NCBI GenBank assembly: GCA_964542165.1
Contig: CAZITQ010000019.1
Span: forward strand, 1-64,000
Reading direction: 5' to 3'
DNA from: CAYTBN01 sp964542165
GTDB taxonomy: Bacteria > Myxococcota_A > UBA796 > UBA9615 > CAYRNR01
Length of the DNA: 64,000 nucleotides
The notes beneath the pieces were generated by a model that saw only the letters and a list, made by a program, of their open reading frames with translations, searched no databases and was not told where the DNA came from. Positions 8,652 through 16,373 of this stretch are shown one piece after another; the stretch's first letter is position 1, and each line of letters opens with the position of its first letter. Both the position numbers and the translations under genes were made by a program.

Positions 8652-10400
8652 ATGCACGCTTCGAACGAGACCTTCCGAACGCAGATGTTCCGGACCGCCC
8701 GGCGGTTCGCCCTCCCGGCTGCCGCCACCCTGCTGGGCCTGGCCATCGCCCTGGCCGGCTGCCCGCCCAAGTCCCTGGACGAACCCGACGACATGGGCGA
8801 CACCGGAGGGAAACGGGAGGCCCCGGGCGAGGAGAAGATGATGCTGGCCGAGGAGGCCGAGATGGAGATGGCCGACGGGGCCGCGGCGCCGGCGCCGATG
8901 GCGTCCCGTTCCCGCCAGGCCCCCGGCGGCCAGGCGGCGGGCGCCGCGGTCAAGGACACCGACGACGCGGACACCGACTTCAATACGGAGGCCTACGACT
9001 CCATCACCGAGAATCCCTTCAAGGCGGTCAAGGGGGATCCCCTGTCCACGTTTTCCATCGACGTGGACACGGCCAGCTACGCCAACGTCCGCAGGATGTT
9101 GAACCAGGGCTCGATGCCGCCGGCGGGCGCGGTGCGGATCGAGGAGCTGGTCAACTACTTCAGCTACGACTACGCCGGCCCCACCGGCGAGGATCCCTTC
9201 GCTACCCACGTGGAGGTGGCGGGCTGTCCGTGGAAGCCCGAGCACCGGCTGGCGCGGATCGGCCTCAAGGGGATCGAGCTGGACGTGTCCGAGCGACCGT
9301 CGAGCAACCTGGTGTTCCTGCTGGACGTCAGCGGCTCGATGGAGGATCCCAACAAGCTGCCCCTGCTGCGCCGTTCGTTGAAGATGATGGTCGAGCACCT
9401 GGGCGAGAACGACCGCGTGGCGATCGTGGTCTACGCCGGCGCGTCGGGCGTCGTGCTTCCGTCGACCTCGGCCGAGCGCAAGGGGGAGATCCTCGAGGCC
9501 CTGGAGCGACTCCAGGCAGGAGGCTCCACCAACGCCGGCGCGGGCATCGAGCTGGCCTACTCCATCGCGGCCGAGAACTTCATCGAGGGGGGCACCAACC
9601 GGGTCATCCTCTGCACCGACGGCGACTTCAACGTGGGCGTCACCAACCAGAGCGATCTGACCGACATGATCGAGAAGAAGGCCAAGAGCGGCGTGTTCCT
9701 GACCGTGCTGGGCTTCGGCATGGGCAACTACAAGGACTCCACGCTGGAGAAGCTGGCCGACAAGGGCAACGGCAACTACGGCTACATCGACAACATCTCC
9801 GAGGCCCGCAAGGTGCTGGTCAGCGAGATGGGTGCGACCCTGGTGACCATCGCCAAGGACGTGAAGATCCAGGTCGAGTTCAACCCGGGCAAGGTCCAGG
9901 CCTACCGGCTGATCGGCTACGAGAACCGTCTGCTGGCGGCCCGGGACTTCAACGACGACACCAAGGACGCCGGCGAGATCGGCGCCGGCCACACGGTCAC
10001 CGCGCTGTACGAGATCGTGCCGGTGGGGGTGGAGATCGACATCCCCGGCGTGGACGAGCTGCGCTACCAGAAGCCGGCCGACACCTCGGTGGGGGACGCG
10101 TCTGCGGAGCTGTTCTTCCTCAAGCTGCGCTACAAGCAGCCCGACGGCGACACCTCCAAGCTGCTGGAGTTCCCGGTCAGGGACGGCGGAGCCGACTACG
10201 CGGCCGCGTCCGGGGAGTTCAAGTTCGCCGCTTCGGTGGCCTCGTTCGGCATGCTGCTGCGCAACTCGGAGCACAAGGGCAGCTCGAGCTACGACTCGGT
10301 GCTCGAGCTCGGTGGCGAGGGCGCGGTCCGCGACCTCCACGGCTACCGGGCCGAGTTCCTGCAGATCGTGGGCAAGGCGAAAGAGCTGTCCAGCAACTGA
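8652..10400 (+). CDS. von Willebrand factor type A lipoprotein (YfbK-like)
   Basis: A 582-residue lipoprotein. ATG 8652 follows AGGGGAAG. The signal peptide ends in LAIALAGC. A flexible acidic/Ala-rich stretch to about residue 110 precedes an N-terminal von Willebrand-associated domain (PLSTFSIDVDTASYANVRRML, IEELVNYFSYDY), typical of the YfbK family. The VWA domain follows, with an intact MIDAS motif DVSGSM (D225), a conserved TNAGAGIELAY and CTDGDFNVG. The C-terminus is the DUF3520-type region ending LQIVGKAKEL. VWA/MIDAS folds bind a divalent metal and protein ligands, so a role in envelope protein-protein adhesion or assembly is likely. A 22-bp palindrome lies 45 nt after the stop. Confidence 0.88.
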   Translation: MHASNETFRTQMFRTARRFALPAAATLLGLAIALAGCPPKSLDEPDDMGDTGGKREAPGEEKMMLAEEAEMEMADGAAAPAPMASRSRQAPGGQAAGAAVKDTDDADTDFNTEAYDSITENPFKAVKGDPLSTFSIDVDTASYANVRRMLNQGSMPPAGAVRIEELVNYFSYDYAGPTGEDPFATHVEVAGCPWKPEHRLARIGLKGIELDVSERPSSNLVFLLDVSGSMEDPNKLPLLRRSLKMMVEHLGENDRVAIVVYAGASGVVLPSTSAERKGEILEALERLQAGGSTNAGAGIELAYSIAAENFIEGGTNRVILCTDGDFNVGVTNQSDLTDMIEKKAKSGVFLTVLGFGMGNYKDSTLEKLADKGNGNYGYIDNISEARKVLVSEMGATLVTIAKDVKIQVEFNPGKVQAYRLIGYENRLLAARDFNDDTKDAGEIGAGHTVTALYEIVPVGVEIDIPGVDELRYQKPADTSVGDASAELFFLKLRYKQPDGDTSKLLEFPVRDGGADYAAASGEFKFAASVASFGMLLRNSEHKGSSSYDSVLELGGEGAVRDLHGYRAEFLQIVGKAKELSSN

Positions 10401-10444
10401 ACCGCGTCGGCTCGCGTCCATCCCGGATTTCCTGGCTCGAGGCA

Positions 10445-10466
10445 AGGCTTCAGGCGCCTGAAGCCT
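10445..10466. promoter_or_regulatory. 22-bp perfect palindrome, operator or hairpin
   Basis: The sequence AGGCTTCAGGC followed by its exact reverse complement forms a gapless 22-bp palindrome. It sits between the VWA stop (10400) and the kinase start (10531). As DNA it could be a dimer operator for the kinase gene. As RNA it could fold into a 9-bp stem with a GCGC loop, but there is no T-tract after it, so an intrinsic terminator is less likely. Confidence 0.45.
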
Positions 10467-10530
10467 CCCAGCACACCACGCTGCTCTCTCGCGGAATGAG
10501 GTAGATTCCTGGGGACGAAGGGGGATCCCC

Positions 10531-12274
10531 ATGCATTTGTCGACCGGCGTGGTCGTGGACCGCTACCGCATCGAGGAGACGCTCGGTGAGGGCGGGATGG
10601 GGACGGTCTACCGCGTCACCCACACCGTGCTCGGGAGTACCCACGCCCTCAAGGTGATGCACCCCGAGCGCCTCGGGGACGAGGGGCTGCGCGAACGTTT
10701 CCTGGCCGAGGGCCGGATCCTGGCCCAGCTCCAGCACCCCAACGTGGTGCGGGTCACCGACGTGGTGGCCCTGAACGACCTGGCGGGGCTGGTCCAGGAC
10801 CTGGTCGACGGCCCACCGCTCTACGACCACCTGACCGGCCTGGGGCGGCCCCTGACCCCCGCCGAGGCGCTGGACATCCTGGGTCCGGTGCTCGACGGGG
10901 TGCACCACGTGCACGGCAACGGCATCGTCCACCGGGACCTGAAGCCCACCAATATCCTGCTGGCCTCCGATCCCTCCGGGGGCCTGCGGCCCGTGGTCGT
11001 GGATTTCGGGGTGGCCAAGCTGGTGGCGGGTGCGGCCGTGGACCATCAGCGCAAGCAGGCGACCCTGGCCGGCTCGGTGATGGGGACGCTGTACTACATG
11101 AGCCCCGAGCAGGTGGTGGGGTCGACGTCCGTGGACCACCGCACGGACATCTTCGCCCTCGGTGCGATCCTGTTCGAGATGCTCACCGGGCAGGTCGCAT
11201 TTGCAGGCCAGACCGACTACCTGATCCAGAAGCGGATCGTGGACTGCGACTTCGACCGGACCCTCCTGGGGCAGCGGGCTCCCCGTGCCGTGGCCGAGGT
11301 GACCGACCGGGCCATGGCCAAGGATCCCGGGGACCGCTTCCAGACCTGCGAGGAGTTCGCGCAGGCGCTCAGGGCCGCGGTCCAGGCGCCGGCCACGGGC
11401 CCGGTTCCCCAGCCTCCGCCCGTGCCGGGGCCCGGGCCCCAGGTCCAGGCGACACCACCCCCCCAGCCCATGCCCGCGCAGCCCACACNNNNNNNNNNNN
11501 NNNNNNNNNNNNNNNNNNNNNNNNNNNNNNNNNNNNNNNNNNNNNNNNNNNNNNNNNNNNNNNNNNNNNNNNNNNNNNNNNNNNNNNNCCGCACAGCCGC
11601 AACCCGCGCAGCCCACGCCCGCACAGCCGCAACCCGCGCAGCCCACGCCCGCACAGCCGCAACCCGCGCAGCCGCTGCCCGCGCAACCGCCACCCGCGCC
11701 CCAGTCCGTACCCACGTCCACCGAACGGCCCGCGGGCAAGAGCGGCCTGCTCGTCGGTATCGGCGTCGGCCTGGCGGTGGTCGTCGGGGGAGGGCTGCTG
11801 GTGGCGCTGCTGGTGGTCGGCGGGGTGCTCGTCTCCAACGACGATCCGCCGGCCCGGTCGAGGGATCGCGCCGTGGCCGAGCCGGAGGCCCAGCCCGCCG
11901 AGGCCGAGCGCCCCCCCACCGTGACCGACAGCAGCTCCCGGACGTCCGGGGGGGCGAGCAGCGCGACGGTGGCGGCGGTGTCGGGCCGCGAGGCCGTGGC
12001 GTACTGCGACGCCACCCGCAAGCATTCCACCTGCATCGACTACGACGCGACGGCGACCGCGGGGGTGGACGACGACGCCCTGCGCGCCCTGTGCGGCCTG
12101 CTCGACGGGACCTGGGGCTCGGGATCGTGCCCCCAGGCGAGCCGCAGCGGCGCCTGTGACGACGGAGCGGGATGCCTGACCCACACCTACTCCACCGGCG
12201 GCGATCCCCGGGACTCGCGCCGGGCCCGGGCCCTGTGCAACGCCACGGGGGGGGACTTCGATTCCAGTCCTTGA
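10531..12274 (+). CDS. Transmembrane Ser/Thr protein kinase with Cys-rich ectodomain (interrupted by scaffold gap)
   Basis: Residues 10-280 are a complete Hanks-type kinase: P-loop GEGGMG (19-24), catalytic Lys41, HRDLKPTN (134-141), DFG (158-160) and SPE (191-193). A Pro-rich linker with PAQPQPAQPT repeats follows and contains a 100-N gap. After the gap the frame differs, because the gap length is arbitrary; the frames must join in the true sequence. A transmembrane helix (LLVGIGVGLAVVVGGGLLVALL) precedes an exterior domain with six cysteines (YCDATRKHSTCIDY, LCGLLDGTWGSGSCP, GACDDGAGCLTHTYS). That cysteine pattern resembles a domain seen in other myxobacterial-type surface proteins. The gene is therefore probably a receptor kinase. 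SD AGGGGG lies before ATG 10531. Confidence 0.88.
11489..11588. other. Scaffold gap of 100 N
   Basis: Exactly 100 N, the conventional placeholder for an unknown distance. The flanks are the Pro/Gln-repeat linker of a kinase gene. The repeats are the probable reason the assembly broke, so the true linker length is unknown. Confidence 0.98.
11589..11671 (+). repeat. 30-bp coding tandem repeat (PAQPQPAQPT)
   Basis: About 2.8 visible copies of a 30-bp unit encoding PAQPQPAQPT directly follow the N gap. The sequence before the gap ends in the similar MPAQPT. The copies are nearly identical in DNA, implying recent expansion of a Pro-rich linker between kinase domain and membrane helix. Confidence 0.85.
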
Positions 12275-12304
12275 GGGATCACGCCCCGGGGGCGAGGCGG
12301 CGAA

Positions 12305-13951
12305 TCAGCAGCGCGGCAGCCAGCGGATGACCCAGATCGCCTGGTCGCTGAGGCGGACGAGGGCCACGGCCTGTTCCGAGCACTCGACGGCCTCGATGTC
12401 CATCTGGATCTCCACGTACGACGACGGGTCGGCGATGGCATCCGACGACAGGGCGTCCACCAGCGCCTGGCGACGGGCGTACAGCGCCGCTCCCTCGGCG
12501 TCGGCATCCGGATCCCAGTCCCCGTCGGCGATGTGCTCGTCGATGACCACCAGGGAGGTCTGGAGCAGCGACCGGAAAGCGCTACCGCCGGCGGTCCAGC
12601 TGCCGTTCTCGATCATGTTGGCGGGAACGTCGCCCCGGTCCCAGGGGTAGACCTCCTCCCAGATCGCCCAGAGCATCGCCTCCTGGTAGCTCGGATCGTC
12701 CATGAAGCCGGCACAGCCGGAGGCCTGGAACGCGGGTACCGTGAACGCCGGCCAGTCGCCCAGGGTCGCCAGCTCGATCAGCCGCGCGAGGTCGGTGGCG
12801 TCGGCGTCCGTCCGGGTGGTGACGGCCAGGGAGTCGCAGCCGGCGTCCGGGTCCTCGGTGGCGTCGTCGTCGTCGCCCACCGGATCCTCCTCCTCGGGGG
12901 GTGTCCAGTCGGGGGCGTAGTCCCGCAGCTTCTCGATGGCGGTCCGGCCCACGTACGACACCGCGGCCAGGGCCTCCATGGTGGCGAGGGGGCGCTCGTC
13001 GACGATGTTGACCGCCGCGCGGGCGTCCAGGCCGGCCGCGTCGTCCAGCTGGATCTGGCTGGCGCCGTTGGCCACCGCGAGGATGGCCGTGGCCTCGGCC
13101 TCGGTCAGCGGGACTCCCTCGACGAGCATGTCGGGGGCGCCGCAGGTCGGGTCGGCGTCCACGTAGTCCAGCAGGGCCTGGGCCGAGGTGGAGCCGAAGT
13201 AGGCGTAGGCCGCGATCTCGTCGCAGGAGGTGCCGTCGGCGCGGGTGTCGTCGTCGGTGCACCCGGTGCAGGCGTCACCCAGCTGGCAGGAGGCCGGATC
13301 GTTGATCGCGTCCTCGCAGGAGCGGGAGTCGAGCACCGCGTCGCAGTCGGCGCAGCTCGCGGTCTCCAAGAAGGAGATCGCGCAGTCCATCTGCTCGCCG
13401 TCGAAATACAGGCCCTCGAGGGTGCACCCGTCGTGCTCGCACTGGCCCTGCAGGTCGCAGGCGACCCCGTCGGGGCAGGTCCCGCAGACCCCACCACAGC
13501 CGTCGTTTCCGCACTCGCGGGCGTCGCACACCGGCGCGCAGTCCCCCTCGCAGGGGTTGGCCCGCACGTGGTCGAGCAGGTTCTGCGCCGACACCGGCCC
13601 CAGGTAGGAGTAGGCCGCGATCTCCTCGCAGTCCACGCCGTTGTTCCGCGAGTCCCCGTCGTCGCAGCCGGTGCAGCTGCCGCCGACCTGGCAGACGTCG
13701 GGGTCGTTCAGCGCGTCCTCGCAGACCCGCGAGTCGAAGAGGTCCACACACTCCTCGCAGGTCATCCGGGCGAAGAGCTGGATCGCACAGCCGGCCTCGT
13801 CGGCGGTGAACTCGACCCCGTCGATGGAGCACCCGTCGGCGACGCCCTGGCTCCGCGCAGCCGTCTCCTTGGAGCCGCCCGTGTCCCCGCTCTTGCATCC
13901 CCCGAGGACGAGACCGGCCACGATCACCAGCGTCGCGATGGTACGTGTCAT
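12305..13951 (-). CDS. Cys-rich lipoprotein with duplicated module and helix-hairpin-helix-like segments
   Basis: A 548-residue lipoprotein. ATG 13951 begins a signal peptide ending VLGGC. Two copies of a module of about 94 residues (40-133 and 175-268) share the order DGC(S/T), CxxC, DSRxCEDAxNDP, CQ(V/L)GxxCTGC, DC(E/D)EIAAYxYxGxxSAQxLLD. They flank CGNDGCGGVCGTCPDG, a cysteine motif common in Myxococcota surface proteins. The DEIAAYAYFGSTSAQALLDYV part of each module, and a third segment at 275-347 (PLATMEALAAVSYVGRTAIEKLRDYA), resemble helix-hairpin-helix folds. An Asp-rich linker (GDDDDATED) precedes a C-terminal region of about 180 residues without recognised homology. The many paired Cys imply disulfides outside the cytoplasm. 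It is convergent with the receptor kinase. Confidence 0.78.
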   Translation of the reverse strand: MTRTIATLVIVAGLVLGGCKSGDTGGSKETAARSQGVADGCSIDGVEFTADEAGCAIQLFARMTCEECVDLFDSRVCEDALNDPDVCQVGGSCTGCDDGDSRNNGVDCEEIAAYSYLGPVSAQNLLDHVRANPCEGDCAPVCDARECGNDGCGGVCGTCPDGVACDLQGQCEHDGCTLEGLYFDGEQMDCAISFLETASCADCDAVLDSRSCEDAINDPASCQLGDACTGCTDDDTRADGTSCDEIAAYAYFGSTSAQALLDYVDADPTCGAPDMLVEGVPLTEAEATAILAVANGASQIQLDDAAGLDARAAVNIVDERPLATMEALAAVSYVGRTAIEKLRDYAPDWTPPEEEDPVGDDDDATEDPDAGCDSLAVTTRTDADATDLARLIELATLGDWPAFTVPAFQASGCAGFMDDPSYQEAMLWAIWEEVYPWDRGDVPANMIENGSWTAGGSAFRSLLQTSLVVIDEHIADGDWDPDADAEGAALYARRQALVDALSSDAIADPSSYVEIQMDIEAVECSEQAVALVRLSDQAIWVIRWLPRC

Positions 13952-14084
13952 GCTGTGTTCCCCTCTCGCGCCCGACGCTCCCGGGGCACGATTCCGCGCG
14001 ACACACCCTACCAGGAAATCCCGCGCCACCGGGGGTTCTCGGCTGCTAGGCTTGGGGCCGTTCGAACCAAGCTCGGGAGATGTC

Positions 14085-14867
14085 ATGAGAGATCGACGAC
14101 TCACCACGGTTCTGTCCCTGCTGGCCCTGCTGGCCTGGCTCACCCCCGGCTGCGAGGGCAGCGTCCTCATCGGCGGCGGCGGGGACGACGATGACGACGC
14201 AACCGGCGACGACGACACCGGCGACGACGACACCGGCGACGACGACACCGGCGACGACGACACCGGCGGTGGCTGCGCCGACGCGGCGGTGTCCTTCGAC
14301 TTCGAGTCCGGAGACGAGGGGTTCGAGCACCAGTCCACCGACGGCGGATTCTCCGACCCCTGGGAGCTTGGGGACCACGGGACCGAGGGCTGCCATTCCG
14401 GCAGCGCCTGCTGGGCCACCAACCTGGAGGGGGAGTACGACGACTGCGAGGCCGGCGAGCTCAAGACGCCGGTGCTCGACCTGTCCGCCTGCGACGGCAC
14501 GGACGACGCGGTGGTGTTGCGCTTCACCCACCTCTATTCGTTCGAGGAGGCCGGGCAGTCCCTCTACGACGGCGGAGCGGTGCAGCTGTCCTCCGACGGT
14601 GGGGCGAGCTGGGTCGACGTGGACCCCGATCCCGCCTACATGGGCTTCATCTACGGCAACTACTCCGAGTGCGCCGACGCCCCGGCGATCGAGGGCCACC
14701 AGGGGTGGTCCGACGACATCCCGGGGGGGGACTGGACCGAGGTCACCGTGGAGGTCGGCCAGGCCTTCCTGACCGAGGAGTTCCGGGCCCGCTTCCTCTT
14801 CGGCTCCGACCGCGGCGTGACCGCGGAGGGCTGGATCGTGGACGACGTGGAGATCTCGGTGGAGTAG
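14085..14867 (+). CDS. Lipoprotein with GDDDT linker and jelly-roll (MAM/immune-inhibitor-like) domain
   Basis: A 260-residue protein. ATG 14085 opens a signal peptide with lipobox WLTPGC. The mature N-terminus is almost pure Asp/Gly/Thr linker, including four perfect GDDDT repeats. The remaining 190 residues look like a concanavalin-type jelly roll, as in the immune-inhibitor-A or choice-of-anchor class: FDFESGDEGFEHQST, HSGSACWATNLEGEY, ELKTPVLDLS, ALRF-like VVLRFTHLYSF, and a terminal EGWIVDDVEISVE. Such domains bind carbohydrate or other surface ligands. The gene is divergent from the Cys-rich lipoprotein across a 133-bp intergenic region. Confidence 0.78.
   Translation: MRDRRLTTVLSLLALLAWLTPGCEGSVLIGGGGDDDDDATGDDDTGDDDTGDDDTGDDDTGGGCADAAVSFDFESGDEGFEHQSTDGGFSDPWELGDHGTEGCHSGSACWATNLEGEYDDCEAGELKTPVLDLSACDGTDDAVVLRFTHLYSFEEAGQSLYDGGAVQLSSDGGASWVDVDPDPAYMGFIYGNYSECADAPAIEGHQGWSDDIPGGDWTEVTVEVGQAFLTEEFRARFLFGSDRGVTAEGWIVDDVEISVE
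14205..14264 (+). repeat. Four perfect 15-bp repeats encoding GDDDT
   Basis: GGCGACGACGACACC is repeated four times in tandem without a mismatch. It encodes the Asp-rich spacer directly after the lipidated cysteine of the gene at 14085. Perfect DNA identity indicates recent slippage-type expansion. Confidence 0.9.
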
Positions 14868-14936
14868 GTCCGGCGGGGGGGAGCCGGTCTCCTTGCCCGG
14901 GTGCCGCGGTCGGCACCGGAGGTCCCTTCGTCTCCA

Positions 14937-16334
14937 TCAGGGGAACGACAGGTAGACCGGGGTCGAGTCGACGGGCACGTCCACGGCCCCGTCCATCGCC
15001 TCGATCCCGGACTCGTCGCCCAGCATTCCGGTGAGCACCCCGTCCCCGTCGGCGGGCACCTGGACGGTCACCGCCGCGTCCGTGGTCCACAGGACCCAGA
15101 CCGGATCCCCGCCCCCCGTCAGCCGGTAGCCGAATGTCCCCTCGTCGAGGCCGAGCCACACGGACAGGTCCTCGATCCGATCGTGGTCCCCGAGCTGGTC
15201 CGTGACGGTGGCGTAGGCCGATGCCGCGAGCTTGGGGGCGGCGGCGTCACCGGACAGGGGGTCGGGATCGTACCCGTACAGCCCGAACATCTGCTCCTGG
15301 TCGGTGATGTCCTCCCCCGAGTCCCGGAAGGTGTACCACTGGAACACCGGCACCCCCTGGGCCAGGGAGAGCAGGGTCGAGCGGACCAGGAAGGCCGCCT
15401 GGTCCTCCTGGCTCACGCCGGCGACGAAGGCCTCGGGGGCCGTGTGCCAACCCAGCTCGGTGATCCACAGCTCCAGGTCGCCCGCGCCCCGGGCCTCGAG
15501 CTGGTCGAACATCCCGCAGATCGCGTCGGTCAACGACTCCTGGGTCTCCGCCTCCTCGGGCGCGGTGAAGGGATATCGGTAGGGGTGGAAGGCCACGGCG
15601 TCGATGTGGTCGGCCAGATCCGGGTGGGCGTCGAACACCCCGTCGAGGAACACCGGCCCCGGCGTGGTCAGGAACATGGGCGGATGGAACAGTCCGCCCA
15701 GGGAGACCTGGGCGTCCGGATCGATCCCGTGGATCCGGTCCGCCGCCTCGATCAGCAGCTCACCGTAGGCCACCGGGTCCTCCTCGGGTTTCCAGAACCG
15801 GACCCCCGCGTTGGGCTCGTTCCACACCTCGAAACGCCGGATGTCCCCCCGGTAGCGCTCGGCGACGGCCGCCGCGTAGTTCCCGAAGTCCGCGGGGTCG
15901 TCGGGCGGGGTCTTGGAATCGTCCGACTCCGCGCTGGCCCAGGGGTTGCCGTAGACCAGCAGGGCCAGGGTCTCGCCCCCCACCGAGTCGGTGGCCTCGA
16001 CCTGCCGGTCCGACAGGGTGAAGTCGAACTCCCCCTGCACCGGCTCCAGGGCGGTCCAGTACAGGTCCCGGCGGATGAAGCGCGCCCCCAGCTCGGCCCA
16101 GCGGTCGATCTCGAACGCCCGCCGCGCCTCGGAGACCTCGTCGTCCCGCCACTCCAAGTGGCTCGACAGCCCGATCCCCTCGACCATCGGGGCGTCGTAC
16201 TGGACCGATTCCCGGCAGCCCTTGGCGATCCCGCCCCCCGGAGGCTCGTAGAGCGGAGGCTCCTCGTCGCGCGGCTCCTCGGTCGGACAGCCCAGGACGC
16301 CGATCCACAGGGCGATCGGGATCGCGAACCTCAT
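14937..16334 (-). CDS. Clan-A glycoside hydrolase-like lipoprotein
   Basis: A 465-residue lipoprotein. ATG 16334 gives a signal peptide ending WIGVLGC; a longer frame to 16370 is less likely. The fold is a TIM barrel of the GH39/GH5 type: the acid/base glutamate lies in FEVWNEPN (E173) and the nucleophile in WITELGW (E293), with VAFHPY between them. The N-terminal barrel strand reads LGARFIRRDLYWTALEP. A small C-terminal beta domain (residues about 390-465) follows. These hydrolases cut beta-linked polysaccharides, so cell-surface or biofilm glycan turnover is likely; the exact substrate cannot be read from sequence. It is flanked by other secreted proteins. Confidence 0.8.
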   Translation of the reverse strand: MRFAIPIALWIGVLGCPTEEPRDEEPPLYEPPGGGIAKGCRESVQYDAPMVEGIGLSSHLEWRDDEVSEARRAFEIDRWAELGARFIRRDLYWTALEPVQGEFDFTLSDRQVEATDSVGGETLALLVYGNPWASAESDDSKTPPDDPADFGNYAAAVAERYRGDIRRFEVWNEPNAGVRFWKPEEDPVAYGELLIEAADRIHGIDPDAQVSLGGLFHPPMFLTTPGPVFLDGVFDAHPDLADHIDAVAFHPYRYPFTAPEEAETQESLTDAICGMFDQLEARGAGDLELWITELGWHTAPEAFVAGVSQEDQAAFLVRSTLLSLAQGVPVFQWYTFRDSGEDITDQEQMFGLYGYDPDPLSGDAAAPKLAASAYATVTDQLGDHDRIEDLSVWLGLDEGTFGYRLTGGGDPVWVLWTTDAAVTVQVPADGDGVLTGMLGDESGIEAMDGAVDVPVDSTPVYLSFP

Positions 16335-16373
16335 CGTGGGTGATGCACCGCGCACGCCTTCGCGAAGCATACG

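Noticed and set aside
10445..10466. Intrinsic terminator for the VWA gene
   Set aside because: No U-tract follows the stem, so it is listed as a palindrome only.
12275..12304. Bidirectional terminator hairpin (CGCCCC/GGGGCG)
   Set aside because: The centre leaves almost no loop, and neither side has a T-tract.
14205..14264. CRISPR-like repeat array
   Set aside because: The 15-bp repeats have no spacers and encode an in-frame Asp linker.
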